From positions 15,423,262 to 15,487,261 of the forward strand of contig NC_058063.1 of assembly GCF_020085105.1 (NCBI RefSeq): 64,000 nt of DNA. Reading direction: 5' to 3'. The DNA comes from Siniperca chuatsi. Taxonomy: Eukaryota; Chordata; Actinopteri; Centrarchiformes; Sinipercidae. Positions 22,149 through 33,900 of the stretch are shown in pieces (position 1 is the first letter of the stretch; every line of letters starts with the position of its first letter). Position numbers and translations under genes: made by a program. A model generated the notes under the pieces. The model was not told where the DNA came from. It ran no database searches and worked only from the letters and a program-made list of their open reading frames with translations.

Positions 22149-23215
22149 GATTGGTTCAACATTAAGACAATAAATGGGGCGTCTTGTGACATAATGTTTA
22201 CAAAGTACACTGTTCATGAACAAGCAACAATAAGACAACTATTATTTCTATCTCTATGTCCCCTGCTGTAGCTTGCATTCCTCTATCCGTCCTCCCTTCC
22301 CCTGGCGATACTGCAGTTCTTTTGTTACTGTACCGTTCATCACATACACCTTTGTCACACAAGAGAAGACAAAGTCTGTAGACACCTCCATTACATGTAC
22401 CCGTGTACATATACAGAATCTATACATACAATCTATATTAACAGTAGGTTAACAAAAAGTGCAGTAAATTCATGCTACAGTGCAGTGCTAAATCAAAACC
22501 TACAAAATCTGAAAATATTGTTTGTTGAACTTCTGGTGAACTTTCTGCTGACTATTTCTTTACAAAAACAATCGTCATGGTTATTACAAAGAAAAATAAC
22601 TTTCCTTAACAAGTTACCCAACCTCTTTTGCAAAAGAAGCCAGGCTGCTAATCAATTCATTTTAACCAGTGAAGATTTGATGATTCCTAAAAGGTAATTT
22701 AATGAACTAAAAACTGTTTTTGAAATATTTTGAGCAGTTAAATAAATTCCATGTGATGCTACAGTTTGATGTGTATAATCGTCGTAAACATAAATCTCAT
22801 ACAACACATTCAACAAGTGAATTTACAGATGCATTCTACTGTATCTACATTATACAGTTAAATACTAAAAAGTACAAAAAATAGTTTATGCTTCATAGGA
22901 GAACTGAGCCAAATCCTATGACGATGGAGACAATCAAACTAATTTCACAGGCATGTGTTTCACAATGTAAAACATTTGTGGTATAAAAGTCGTCCCAAAT
23001 AAGGCAAAACAATAACATGCCTTATGATGCATGACTTCAAATCAAAGCTTCACTCAACAGTGATATGAGAGAAAAAGAAAATAAAGTGCCTATTGTGTAA
23101 ATAAGTTAAGATGAAAATCGCTGTGCATGAGTAGAGGTTTTATAACAGGGTCGTTTTCAGTGTGATGACAGGTGGAAGTGTCCTCAGGTGTACTCGTGGT
23201 GGTGAAGTGCAGAGT

Positions 23216-23287
23216 TCAGCGCAGTGAGTTGGTGGGCATACAGTCACACAGAGCCCTCCTCTCTGCCCTCAGCACCAGCGTCTCTGT
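23216..23287 (-). CDS. nicol1: nicol1 coding exon 3
   Basis: Codons 68-90 and a TGA stop at 23216-23218, entered from a GTTGCAG acceptor. It ends in a fish-specific tail after C-D-C. Confidence 0.92.
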   Translation of the reverse strand, partial: TETLVLRAERRALCDCMPTNSLR

Positions 23288-26057
23288 CTGCAACGGACAA
23301 AACAACATGTAAACATCAGCTGAACTCAAGGTTGTGATTTCCACTTTTCAAAATCATATTTTTGTCCCTGTCACTTGTACAGTTTCAGTTTGATTAATTG
23401 GCTAATTTTGCCTCTCATGCAACCTACAAGCTGCTCGACCTGGGACTGCTTGGTTCACTTTCTGTCTCCAGGGCTGCAGACCCATTAGGAGATTGATCAG
23501 CGGCATGGGACACACCTGGGCCTGGTGTGCCCCATGCATATAAGCCAGAGCAGCAGCCAGTCTTTGGGCAGATCTTCTCACAGCATGTCTTCTGTGTGGT
23601 GGCTTTTGAACACCAAGCAAAGTATTATATTGCAGTAAAAGACAGCAGTCTTTAAAGTAAAGATAGAAATAAAACATTATTTATTGAATTTAAAGGTTCA
23701 TTGTTTTGTTTTTTTTTTAAATTAGTTTTTGGGCTTTTTGCCTTCATTTGACAGGAACAGCTGCAAGGATGTGGGAAATGTGGGAGAGAGAGGGGATGAC
23801 ATGCAGCAAAGAGCCACGGGCCGGACCCGGACCCGGGCCGCTGCAGCAAGGACTCAGCCTTGTACATGGGGCACGTGCTCTACCAGGTGAGCTACTGAGG
23901 CGCCCCAAGGCTCATTGTTGACATTAGAAAAGGTATTTAGAATTTTTTTGTCAAACATTTTCATATAACAATAATATTTATCAAAAAGTATCAGGTCTCT
24001 ATCAAGGAAATTATCTTGTGATTATTAGGTTAGTGCACTATAATGCAGCAATTTTCTTTTTTGTATACTAACATTATTGTGGAAAGCATGATAACCAATT
24101 TAACCATAATTTATTATTTGCTAGATCATGTAAATTTAGATAAAGAAAATAATATTTATATTACTTGTACATACTTGGCTGAACTCATCAACTTACTGCA
24201 ACACTTCACCACTTTAACAGAAATGTTGCCTAGAGCGAAGAGAGCACATCATCAGTCAACATATCTGCCAAGTGCAGTATAATAAATATAAAGGAATACT
24301 AATGATTTGTATCGACAACTTATGCAGTAACACATCCAGTGGTATACAGTAGCTGCTAAAGGGAAATGGTGCATCAAATTATTTCAATTTTTTTTTATAA
24401 ATATATATTTAAAGATATTCAGAAAGGCTTCTGAAGCTTTGATCTTTTTAACAAGGTTAGATGTAAAGTTGTATTATTAATAATAACACTTAAAACTGTT
24501 GTATAAGTTACTATATTTTTTTTTTATAACATTTTCTGCAGGTACTTTCAGACTGGCCAATACAGGGAGTGTAGCCACTCATTCATCTCAACTTTTTTTC
24601 TTCTCAACTGTAATTTTTAAAAACCTAACCAGGGACGGGGGGCTTGAAATTGGCTTGAGCTACACGTCCTATATCCATTACATCTGTTGCATTGCTTCAA
24701 CCTAAGTGACAGTGTTGATCTGTATTGTCCCTGTTGAATAAACTCATAAATATTTTTTTTTTTAAAAACTCAATCAATCAAAGATAAAGTCACCATCATC
24801 CTACACCAATTGTTATATGGAAGACTAATAAGCTGGTGAATCATGAGCATTTAACACTTTAATAGCATGGGAGATGAAGAATTCCTCAAAGAAAATCATT
24901 AAAAAGGGGAAAAATACAAGGCCTCTACTTATGACAAGAAGACGACATGATTTTGTAGGACTTCACCTACCCTGGCATCAAGGTTGAAAGCGGTCTTCTT
25001 TAGATCTTGCAGTGCCCTCTGCATAAACTCAAATGCATGACAGTCCACACATGGGCGACCTGCAAATGAGAGGAAAGAATTCAGATATAAAGAGATTCAT
25101 CCATTAGTTGTCTTCTTGGTAGAATGTAAATTTCCCCTGAATTACTTTTGTGTGGATTTTCTTGCAATTAGACTAGATTTCAAAGCAGATTCCCTCCTCG
25201 TTCTGTGGGTGCAGCCAGGAAACACAAACCTTAGTGAGCCAGGACAGTAGCCACAAGTAAATATCACGAAGTGTTGTGTAACAGAAGCACAGGTAGATAA
25301 TGTTGGTGACCTTACTCAGAGGTCAGTTAGCTACACAGCAAAATTTACCCAAGGTTTGCTAACATTAGCCGTCATTAGCTAGTGGTCATACCAGACCAAG
25401 TAGGGCTGTAGCAGCAAAACCCCTGAGTGTACTGAATCAAACAAAGGTGTGTTTATTGCTTTTTAAGTCAACTTTTCATTTGTAAGAGGAAGATTGTTAA
25501 TAGATTAAAATGTACATAGTTCTGCTTTAAGGAGCTATTTATGTTGATTTTTATTAATTTGGCTTTCACTGGGGAGGTCTACTTTTACATATTGGTGTAA
25601 ATGTTATTTCAGAAGCTTTTCCATCTTGACAATAGCAAATATAACTGTGGAGAAGGCTACATCTCAGGGGTCAAATTTCCAATTATCACCACCTTTATAA
25701 ACCTCTACATTGTTTGAACCTAGTATAGATGATAAAATGGGTCTTAAAGTAGCAGAGCAGGCCAATTTTAATGTTGCTGGTGCTGTATACACCAGTTAGG
25801 ATGACCTACAAAACCTCTGTGGGGACCTGCTATCATTAGACTATAAAACATCACCGTGGCAGATAGATTTCCACCTAACAAACATTTTACAAATCCTGCA
25901 CTGAACAGGCAGAAAAATCCAAACCCCATATTTAAAGCCACCTACTTTCGGCAGGGATGACAGTCCCGCTCTCCTGATCCGCATCAGCTGCACCGAGACA
26001 GAGGAGCTGGACCGCCAGAAGGAGCACCGCTGCCTGCAGATAACCACTGGATGCCAT
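23216..26057 (-). CDS. nicol1: NICOL1 / C4orf48, small secreted neuropeptide-like protein (complete, 3 coding exons)
   Basis: The spliced reading frame gives 90 residues (human about 95). Residues 1-24 or so are a signal peptide with an A-V-L-L-L-A-V-Q-L-L-C-L core. The mature part holds the family block R-P-C-V-D-C-H-A-F-E-F-M-Q-R-A-L at 39-54, A-R-T-E-T-L at 66-71 and R-A-E-R-R-A-L-C-D-C at 74-83. Its four mature cysteines fall in two C-x-x-C / C-x-C pairs (41, 44, 81, 83); the extra cysteine I recall in human after K-T-A is Phe62 here. Exons: 26057-25946, 25059-24971, 23287-23216, with matching phases (112 + 89 + 72 nt). In mammals NICOL binds NELL2 in lumicrine signalling and the gene is expressed in brain. 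It is head-to-head with nelfa, 1.67 kb apart by start codons. Confidence 0.95.
23693..23919 (-). mobile_element. tRNA-derived SINE in nicol1 intron 2 with target-site duplication
   Basis: Read on the minus strand, the body (23906-23706) starts GGGGCGCCTCAGTAGCTCAC, with an A-box-like GTAGCTCACCTGGTAGAG and a B-box-like GGGTCCGGGTCC. It ends in AAAAAGCCCAAAAAC and an A-run. The flanks AAGGTTCATTGTT (23693-23705) and AAGGCTCATTGTT (23907-23919) are a 13-bp duplication with one mismatch. Same family as 14077-14257. Confidence 0.92.
24971..25059 (-). CDS. nicol1: nicol1 coding exon 2
   Basis: Codons 38-67, between a TTTGCAG acceptor and an AGG|GTAGGT donor. It holds the C-V-D-C motif and the F-E-F-M-Q-R-A-L helix. 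Confidence 0.93.
25946..26057 (-). CDS. nicol1: nicol1 coding exon 1 (signal peptide)
   Basis: Residues 1-37 plus one base. The donor is GAAA|GTAGGT. It encodes the hydrophobic signal peptide and a short acidic linker. Confidence 0.92.
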
Positions 26058-26290
26058 AGTGATGATGTGATCAGTTACCTTTTGAAATTAGAAATAAAAT
26101 GTGCAGGTGTGTGGTTTACAGAAATACACCAGAAAATGTCCTACACGGCCGTCAGTCAATGAAATAACATCTGATAGGCTTTGTTTAGAAAATAGTCCGG
26201 GTTTCATCGGTAAATATTTGTATGTATTTGAAAAAATACAGTCTACAGCGAAGAATAACAGTTTATTTGACAAACTGTATGTTAACCTAC

Positions 26291-26345
26291 CGTGACTCAG
26301 TCGATTATATGTTGCAGAGCACCAGATCAGCGCAAGATGCCCACC
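26291..26345 (-). other. nicol1: Possible noncoding first exon of nicol1
   Basis: CACG|GTAGGT on the minus strand at 26290 is a strong donor, and AAAAG|GTAACTG at 26079 is a usable acceptor 22 bp above the start codon. A CATAAAAC element sits just upstream of the proposed exon. The outer boundary is a guess. Confidence 0.35.
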
Positions 26346-26544
26346 GAGGATGTTTTATGTAGATTAAGGGAGTGCGCATGCGTGTGGCTCAACTAAAATT
26401 TGCTTTGGGGACGAGAATCAAGACTTCCGGTGACAACATTCAAATAAAGGCCTCGACAAACATGCAATTAATAAAACACTGTATATGGATTTATATACGT
26501 CTTTACATACATGGTTTCAACCATGGATGTTTTATCATCAACGG

Positions 26545-26867
26545 TGTGAAGTAAATAAGTACATTTAATCAAGCAATGTACTAAAGTACAATAATGAAGT
26601 ACTTTGCTTGAGTATTTCCACTTTCTGCCACTACATTTCAGAGGGAAATATTGTTTAATTTCATTGTGTTACTACATTTATTTTACAGCTTTGATTACTA
26701 GTTAATTTTTCACAAGTAATATATATTACTTTTACTTTTGATACTTTAAATCAAAGTATTTCTGATTCTGAAATAAATTTCGCGGCTAATACTTATCTAT
26801 TTGTACTGAAGTAAAAGTGAGGGGTTTTTTTGTTTTTACAATGCGGTGTTGCTACTTTTTTAGTAAA

Positions 26868-26870
<3 letters not shown>
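26545..26870 (-). mobile_element. Partial CAGTGGTGGAA-family element
   Basis: Contains the family's GAGTATTTCCACTTTCTGCC, CACTACATTTCAGAGGGAAA and GTTGCTACTTTTTTAGTAAA blocks. It ends directly against the AT microsatellite. Confidence 0.65.

Positions 26871-26926
<56 letters not shown>
26870..26926. repeat. AT microsatellite
   Basis: Nearly thirty TA units between nicol1 and nelfa. A good candidate for length variation. Confidence 0.95.
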
Positions 26927-26930
<4 letters not shown>

Positions 26931-27039
26931 CATTGTTAATTTACAGTGGACATACTGTATAGCTGTAGATAGGCCTATCTTTCATCATTTCCACTTTTTT
27001 TGTAGTAATGTCAAATTACACAGAATTATTTCAAAGTAA

Positions 27040-27345
27040 ATGAAAATACAGCCACATTTAATAGGGCTTTTGTTATGCCCATTCATTGCTACTTAGGCAA
27101 TGCCTCTTCAACACAGGGTCTCTAGCTCAGGTAATAAAGTACAACCCACCACTGTCACATCAGTTGATATTTTAGCGCATATTCCCAAAGTAAACCAGTT
27201 CATCAAATTACCACAACCAACTGCAACACATGGGGCTTTTGGGGGGGCCCTGAGGCTATGGGGTCCCAGGTCAGTTGCCCACTTTGCCCAGTTGGTAATC
27301 GAGCATTGTGTTAAGGGGTCCAGTTGGTACTGTGCTGTTCAAATA
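27040..27345 (+). repeat. Dispersed repeat shared with 56800-56965
   Basis: GGGGCTTTTGGGGGGGCCCT, GTTGCCCACTTTGCCCAGTT and GGTAATCGAGC occur in reverse complement, with changes, at 56800-56965. No coding function seen. Confidence 0.55.
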
Positions 27346-27649
27346 GCGTAAGACTGCAGTGCAAATAATAAATATGGAATCAATACTGTATATAACAAGT
27401 TACTCAGTTTATTTTAAAAGAATTAAGTGAGCAAATTTTAAATAATATGCCCCTTTCTGTCAGTTGTATCCATACACAGTTGCATTTGTAAGGTGAAATA
27501 CACCTTTTTTTTAACTGTATTAACAAGACATACACCATAAGGACAAACTAAATCAAAACAAAGATATAGCCATAGTATTAAAGTTGAAATACATGTGTTT
27601 TATTTTAAGATTTTTTATTTTTATGGTTCAATGTTGATAAATGTCCCCC

Positions 27650-27740
27650 ACCCCGGTGTGGGCGGGGTCCTGACTATTTTCTTAGGTAGCCCGTTAAAAT
27701 GCCCGAACTCAAAACACTTCTTTTTCCAAGATGGCGTCGA
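27650..27740 (+). promoter_or_regulatory. nelfa: nelfa core promoter and start region
   Basis: A GC box (GTGGGCGGGGTC, about 27657-27668) lies some 65 bp upstream of the start codon. The start itself lies in CCAAGATGGCG, which matches the YY1-type AAGATGGCG motif found downstream of many TATA-less housekeeping promoters. No TATA box seen. Confidence 0.5.
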
Positions 27741-27940
27741 TGAAGGACAGCGACACCGGCCTGTGGCTTCACAACAAACTGGGATCCACGGACGAGCTCT
27801 GGACGCCTCCGAGCATCGCTTCTCTCCTCACAGTGTCTGTAATTGACAACATACGGCTGTGCTTTTCGAGCTTATCGCCGCCAGTGAAGCTGAAACTCCT
27901 GCTCGGGATGCTGCATCTTCCCAGGCGGACCGTTGACGAG
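27731..27940 (+). CDS. nelfa: nelfa exon 1
   Basis: Seventy codons ending V-D-E before GTGGGT. The start lies in a strong CCAAGATGG context. Confidence 0.95.
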
Positions 27941-30900
27941 GTGGGTTGCTGTGCGCTAGCTAGCTGTTAGCCTGACAGGTAAGATAAGCAGTTAACTTAG
28001 ATACACAGCTAAGAAAAGAGATCAATCTCCGGCTAGTTGCTCTAAATTTAAACACTGCTGTTCCCGCGAGTGTTTTAGACTACCGGTGAAATGTCTAACC
28101 ACGCTATTAAACCTATTTACTTCGCGTTAGCTTGCAAACTATTGGCGACGGGTAATATCGTTAGCTAACGCAAGAAACAGAAAGCTGAAGTTATTCCTGC
28201 GACTAATCCTGACGTTTTTACCTCTTTTTCTGGTGAACAACATGCATACGAATTTACGTTAACGCCAGGTAGCTACACGACTAACTATAACGTTAACACA
28301 TAATTTAGTTTTTTCAGCAGTGGTTCACTAGCTACAACGGGTAACATTAGCCTAGCGGTTCTCGTAGACATTATGGTGGGATGGGCACAAGAGAGCTAAG
28401 TTAAGTGACTGAGCTGGAGGGCGGTACCAGCATCGAGAGCCCTACATATCACTTGTTAAGCTGCCCACAACGTTAGATACCCGTCATCAGTGTGTTTTGT
28501 CTGCATATCCAGACAGTTTGTTAAACACAGACAAAGTCTACTTGGCATTAGGGCTGCAACTATTATTTTCATTGTCTGCTAATTAGTTTCTTGATCAAGG
28601 TCTATTAAACCTTTTGAAGATTGTGTATAATGTCCATCACAGAGCCCAAGGTGACCTCTTCATTTGGGCTTTTTTTCCAGCAAACAGCTGGATATTCAAA
28701 GATATTCAAACTATCATCATATAAGACAAAGACAAGCAGCAAATCCTTAACACGCAGAAACTAAAACCAGAGAGTGTTTGACATTTCTCCTTGAGAAATG
28801 ACTTACTATAGAAATAGTAGGGTTGTAACTAACGATTATTGCCAAGGTGATTATTGATTAGAGCCCAAGGTGACGCCTTTTAAATGTCTTGTTTTATCCT
28901 CAACAGTTGAAAATCCAGACATACTCAGTTTACGGTCATGTGTGTCACAGATGCTTCAAGTCCTCATATTGGAGAAGCTGCAAACAGCAAATTTGTATTT
29001 TTTGCTTAATAAATGACTAAAACGATTGTTCAATTATCGAAATGGTTGCCGGATAATTTTCTGTTGATCGACTAATCATTGCAGCTCTTTTTTATGCACT
29101 GTTGGGCAGTTTAATCTATAATAATGGATCATATTTTATAAGCTGATCATGTGCAATGTATGTGGCATCTTGATGTTCTAGTAACTAATATGTATCAAGT
29201 AAATATAGTGAAGTAAAACATTTTCCTCCGAAACAAATTGGAGTACAAGTATATAACAAAGTGGAAATACTAAAGTCAAGTACCTCAGAATTGTATTTAA
29301 GTACAGAACTTTAGTAAAGGTACATTATCCTACGGAGTCAGCCCTAGTTTTAGTTTTTCCAGCAGTAATAAGTTAGAGAAAGCTGCTCGTCTATAAACAT
29401 TTCCCAGCGCTTAAGAGTCTCTTGTATTTTGCAAAGTAAGGAAAGTATTTCTCGTACAGTCAGCAAGTGGCTCTCATGTGCTTTTACAAGTCAGTACTAG
29501 AAAATAAGTTGAAAGGTGACCAATCCCAGTTGTACCTCTTGCACTCAAATGATGTAAGATGATTTCATGACTTTCAGATGTCTGCCTTAATTTTAGCTGA
29601 TGGTGTTGTCTCAATTGTAAATACTCTAGGTCGCTCTAGACTTCACTATTGCCTACATATCATCAGCATCAATGTAAAAAAGCTACATGCACAAAATAAA
29701 AAGCTGACAGTGGTGTTGTTGGTCTTTTTTTGTTGTTGTTGCTGTAGTAGTCTTGGTGACCAATCAGTGAAGAAATCTACGTCACATGACCTCTAATAGA
29801 TCTGCAGATAAGCAGCAAGTACTCAGAAACAGTAACAATATAGAAATGAACAGTTAATCAGCAGATATTGATATTGTTAATTAAATGCATTTTTTTTCTG
29901 GCATCAAAATAAGCAAATTAAAGACGGCAATCTGAGCTTCTAATGGGCATTTTTTTATTATTTTTACAGTTCATTAAATTATTTATTTAAAAAATGGAAA
30001 GATGAATCGGTAAATGTAAAACAATCAGTTTGTTAAACAGTGAGTTATTCAGTGATAATGAACTTCTCAGGCAGTGTAAGGCATTCATCTTTTGTTTCTT
30101 AAAGTGGTTTCACTAACGCCGCCTTGCTCTCTTGCCAGATGAAGGAGGCCCTGTCGGAGATAATCCAGCTGGCTACGGTGGATTCAGAGCCCTGGGTGCT
30201 GATGGTTGCAGACATCCTCAAGTCCTTCCCAGAGACCGGCTCTCTCAATCTGGACTTGGAGGAGCAGAATCCAAATGTGCAGGATATTCTTGGAGAGCTC
30301 AGGGAGAAAGGTACGGGATGTGTGACCGTTTGTTTCTTTTATGTTCATTTAGCTGTGGTGGCCCCTCACTGACTGCCTGCCACTGGAACATTGACTCCAT
30401 AGGTTAAAAAATATAACTATAACGACACACCATTACTGACCTATTACTTAGCGCATTGCTCTGAAAAGGAGTAAGATGTATTTGTAGCAGAATTGCCTAC
30501 ACATTATGATTCGAATTTATAAAATTAGTGATGCTCCTGAACTGAATTTGGGCTTGTACATACATTTGGATATCCACATAATGTGCTGGTACTGTTTTAA
30601 AAAGTAGATTAGATGTAAGTAATATCTACAAAAACGCTTATCATGTCAGTCAGTGTATTCCCTGCGGTTTTATGAAACTTTTTAATGGTGGGAGCAACTG
30701 GGGTTCAATATAGTCGTAGAGTTTTGGTGGGAAATTGTGGATCAGGTGAGCATATATGTCAATGGTTTTAATTGCGTGTAATGAATGCACTTACACAGTA
30801 GTATTTACACTACTGTTTTGGTAAAAGCACTTTCAAATGATGGTTAACCACCAAAGTGGGTCATGGTGTAGACAAACATGACGTACTTGAACAGATAAGT

Positions 30901-33900
30901 GTGGGAATTTCTTTTCTTGGTAACTATCACTGGTTATCATGTTTTATATGAAACATGCTTAGCTCACTTAATTGAAAGGGAAGTCGAACTGAGCGGTGGC
31001 TAAGAAGACTGAGGCTATAAAGAAGATTTATATCTGAAATATGTATGCAGACCCTCTGCTATGTACCTACTGTAGTTTGCTTTATATTCAGGTATTTGTT
31101 AATCACACACAGTTCTAATATCTTGAAGTTATTTAAGCCTTTGTAACAATTTTTCAGCGTCACATATAGTGGTTTCATTCAGATGACATGAGAACCAGCT
31201 ATTTAAAACTGCACACTTTAGGACAGGTAGTTCAACAACATTTGATTCCTTGTTGTGATAAGAAATGTATTTATCCTCTTCAATATCAACACGTGTTCCT
31301 TTTGTCGTTTCTAGAGCAAGTAGATAAACCTTTTTACCAGCTGGCCACATTGACTAATGGATTCTAATTCAAAGAGTTATTTTTGTTATTTTGTCCGCTA
31401 GTTTGGATTTTCACTGAACATCTGCAAGTCAGGTAGCAAAGTGAGACGCCTAAAATAGCCGCAGACAGATGTATATAAGTATCTGTCCTGCGGTAAACTG
31501 ATTGCTAATCTCTTCCCTTCCTCTCCTCCCCAGTGAGCGAGTGTGAGGCGTCTGCCATGCTTCCTCTGGAGTGCCAGTACCTGAACAAGAGTGCGTTAAC
31601 CACTCTGGTGGGACCCCTTACACCCCCCGTCAAACATTTCCAGCTGAAGAGGAAGCCCAAGAGTGCAACCCTCAGAGCAGAGCTGCTACAGAAATGTAAG
31701 CTACTTTAAACTTAAACTAATACACACTGCCTTTCTTTACACAAGTATTTTTGAAGTACCTGTGTGGCTTGCTTTTGGCGCATTTATAATTGGTAAACAT
31801 TGGTCACAGTTGTATACACGATAAAAGAAATGTGTATTTGTTTATTTGTATGTTTGTTTACAGTTTTAATGTCCAAGTTAAAATCTAAGAAACTGCAATT
31901 GTGCATTTTTATTTTTATTTTTTTAATTCTGTTGTATATTCTTTTGTCTTCTATTCTAGCCACAGAGACAGCCCAACAGCTGAAAAAGACAGCCGGAGTG
32001 CCTTTTCACGCCAAAGGGAGAGGATTGGTCAAAAAGATTGATACTACTAGTGAGTTGAAAACCAATAAATTGCCTTATTTTCTTGATTGCACACTTCAAA
32101 GTGTTATCATCATCATCAGTATTATCATCATTTTAGCCATCAGGCTCCTACGTTTGGTTAAAAAACAAACAAATGTATCATTCAAAAAGGTGATACATTA
32201 GTGTCACTTATTCCAAATGATAGCCAAGAAACTTTATGTTGCTGATACTTGTATCAATATTTGCATCACAGCTCCTCTCAAGGGGATCCCCAAGGCCCCG
32301 TTCCGCAGCCCCACTGCCCCCAGTATGTTCAGCCCTCCCAGTAACCGCACACCTATTGCTCCTGCACGGACGCCCCTGCGTAAGGAGAGGGGGGTCAAGG
32401 TAACGTCGGATTTCCAAAAATGCTACCAGAAAACTTAACTGAATTCTGCTTATTCTTATTCGGTCCTTCAGTTCTTGCATAATTTGTTTGTTAGGTTAGA
32501 ATTTTTCTCACAATTGGCCTTTTTTCTCCTTTTCAGCTGTTAGATATTTCAGAGTTGGATATGGTCGGAGCTGGAAGAGAAGCTAAGAGGAGAAGAAAGA
32601 CTTTGGGTACTTATATTTCCAGCCCTCCATCAGTCCAAGCTTGAGAGTAACACCATCAACTCATCAGTCAAGAAAATGTGTGATTGATTATACTGATGCT
32701 TGCTTCATGTTTTCTTCTGCCATAGAAACGGAGGCCGGAGAGAAAGCAGCCAAAGAAGAAGCAGTGGTGGAAAACACCACACCCGACTACGCTGCCGGCC
32801 TCGTCTCGGCACAGGTACTTGTGGTCACAACACTCAAACATTCCTGATTTCTCCTGTTCTGTCTCTTATTACCCCCTCACTTATCTTTCTGTCTTTATCT
32901 TTATCATAACAAATAGTGTTTTGATTTGTTTTTCAGAAACTGGGGGCGTTGAACGAGAATCCTCTGCCGTCAACCAGCTACCTTCCAGCCACACCCAGTA
33001 TGGTTCCCTCCTCCTCTTACATTCCCAGCTCCGAGGCGCAGCCAGGTTAGATGAGACCACACAGCATTGTATTGTCAGCTCAAAGGGCTCAATACAGTGC
33101 TTTCATACACTTATTAGTTCAAAGCGGCAAAGAAAATTTCCCTGCAGTCATCAGCAGAGCATCATGTCATTCTCACAATGTCTTTTCTTCACCAACCTCC
33201 TCTAAAGCGAATGCTGGTGGTTCGGGACGGGACACGCTGCAGTCGGCTCGCCAACCAGAGGAGTCAGCAACAGCGGGCGCTGGCGCCACCGCCACCTTAC
33301 CAGGCCAGTACAAACAGAGGACGCCTATGTACAACGCAAGCAACACGGCGAATCCCGCAACCCCAACGTCCCCCAGCACGCCGGTCTCCACCCCCGCCAG
33401 TAACGGGCCCCCAGCAGCTGCGACTGCCAGCCAACCGGAGACCCCCATCCAGCCTCCCAGCACACCTCAGACCCCCACCCCAACACCAACCCCTACGGCA
33501 CCGCAGCCCCAGCCCAAAAAGAATCTGTCACTCACGGTAAGGTGGAGATGGAGAGCCTAAGTTCTGTGTATTTAAGCTCTGTGCTCTCCACTAAATTATC
33601 TGCCGCATGCTGTTTCTGCTCCTCAGAGAGACCAGATGTACGCTGCCCAGGAGATGTTCAAGACGGCCAACAAGGTCACCAGACCAGAGAAGGCCCTCAT
33701 CCTGGGCTTCATGGCTGGATCCAGAGGTACAGGAGTAATCTTACTAGCTGCCTGATCAAAACAAGAATTCAAACGGCCTTTTCACAAACACTCATTTCTA
33801 ATTAGTGTAAGGTTTCTGCCTTATTGAGCCCAAGCTCATCTTTCTCACTGCCTTTCCCTTACTGAGTGACTGACACACATTGTTAAAATATGCAAGCACA

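Larger units (their letters stand above)
27941..30138 (+). other. nelfa: nelfa intron 1
   Basis: A 2198-bp intron holding the repeats listed at 28549-29340. The first 550 bp are rich in GCTAGC-type words and show no exon. Confidence 0.7.

Noticed and set aside
23830-23906. tRNA-like sequence with A and B boxes
   Set aside because: It is the head of a SINE, shown by the SINE body, A-rich end and target duplication. No anticodon arm of a working tRNA.
31800-32201. 133-codon ORF overlapping nelfa exon 4
   Set aside because: It reads through the intron on both sides. Only 31960-32049 is coding, as shown by conservation and splice sites.
33178-33540. 120-codon ORF in another frame of nelfa exon 9
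   Set aside because: Shadow of a GC-rich Pro-rich exon. The NELF-A frame continues correctly into exon 10.
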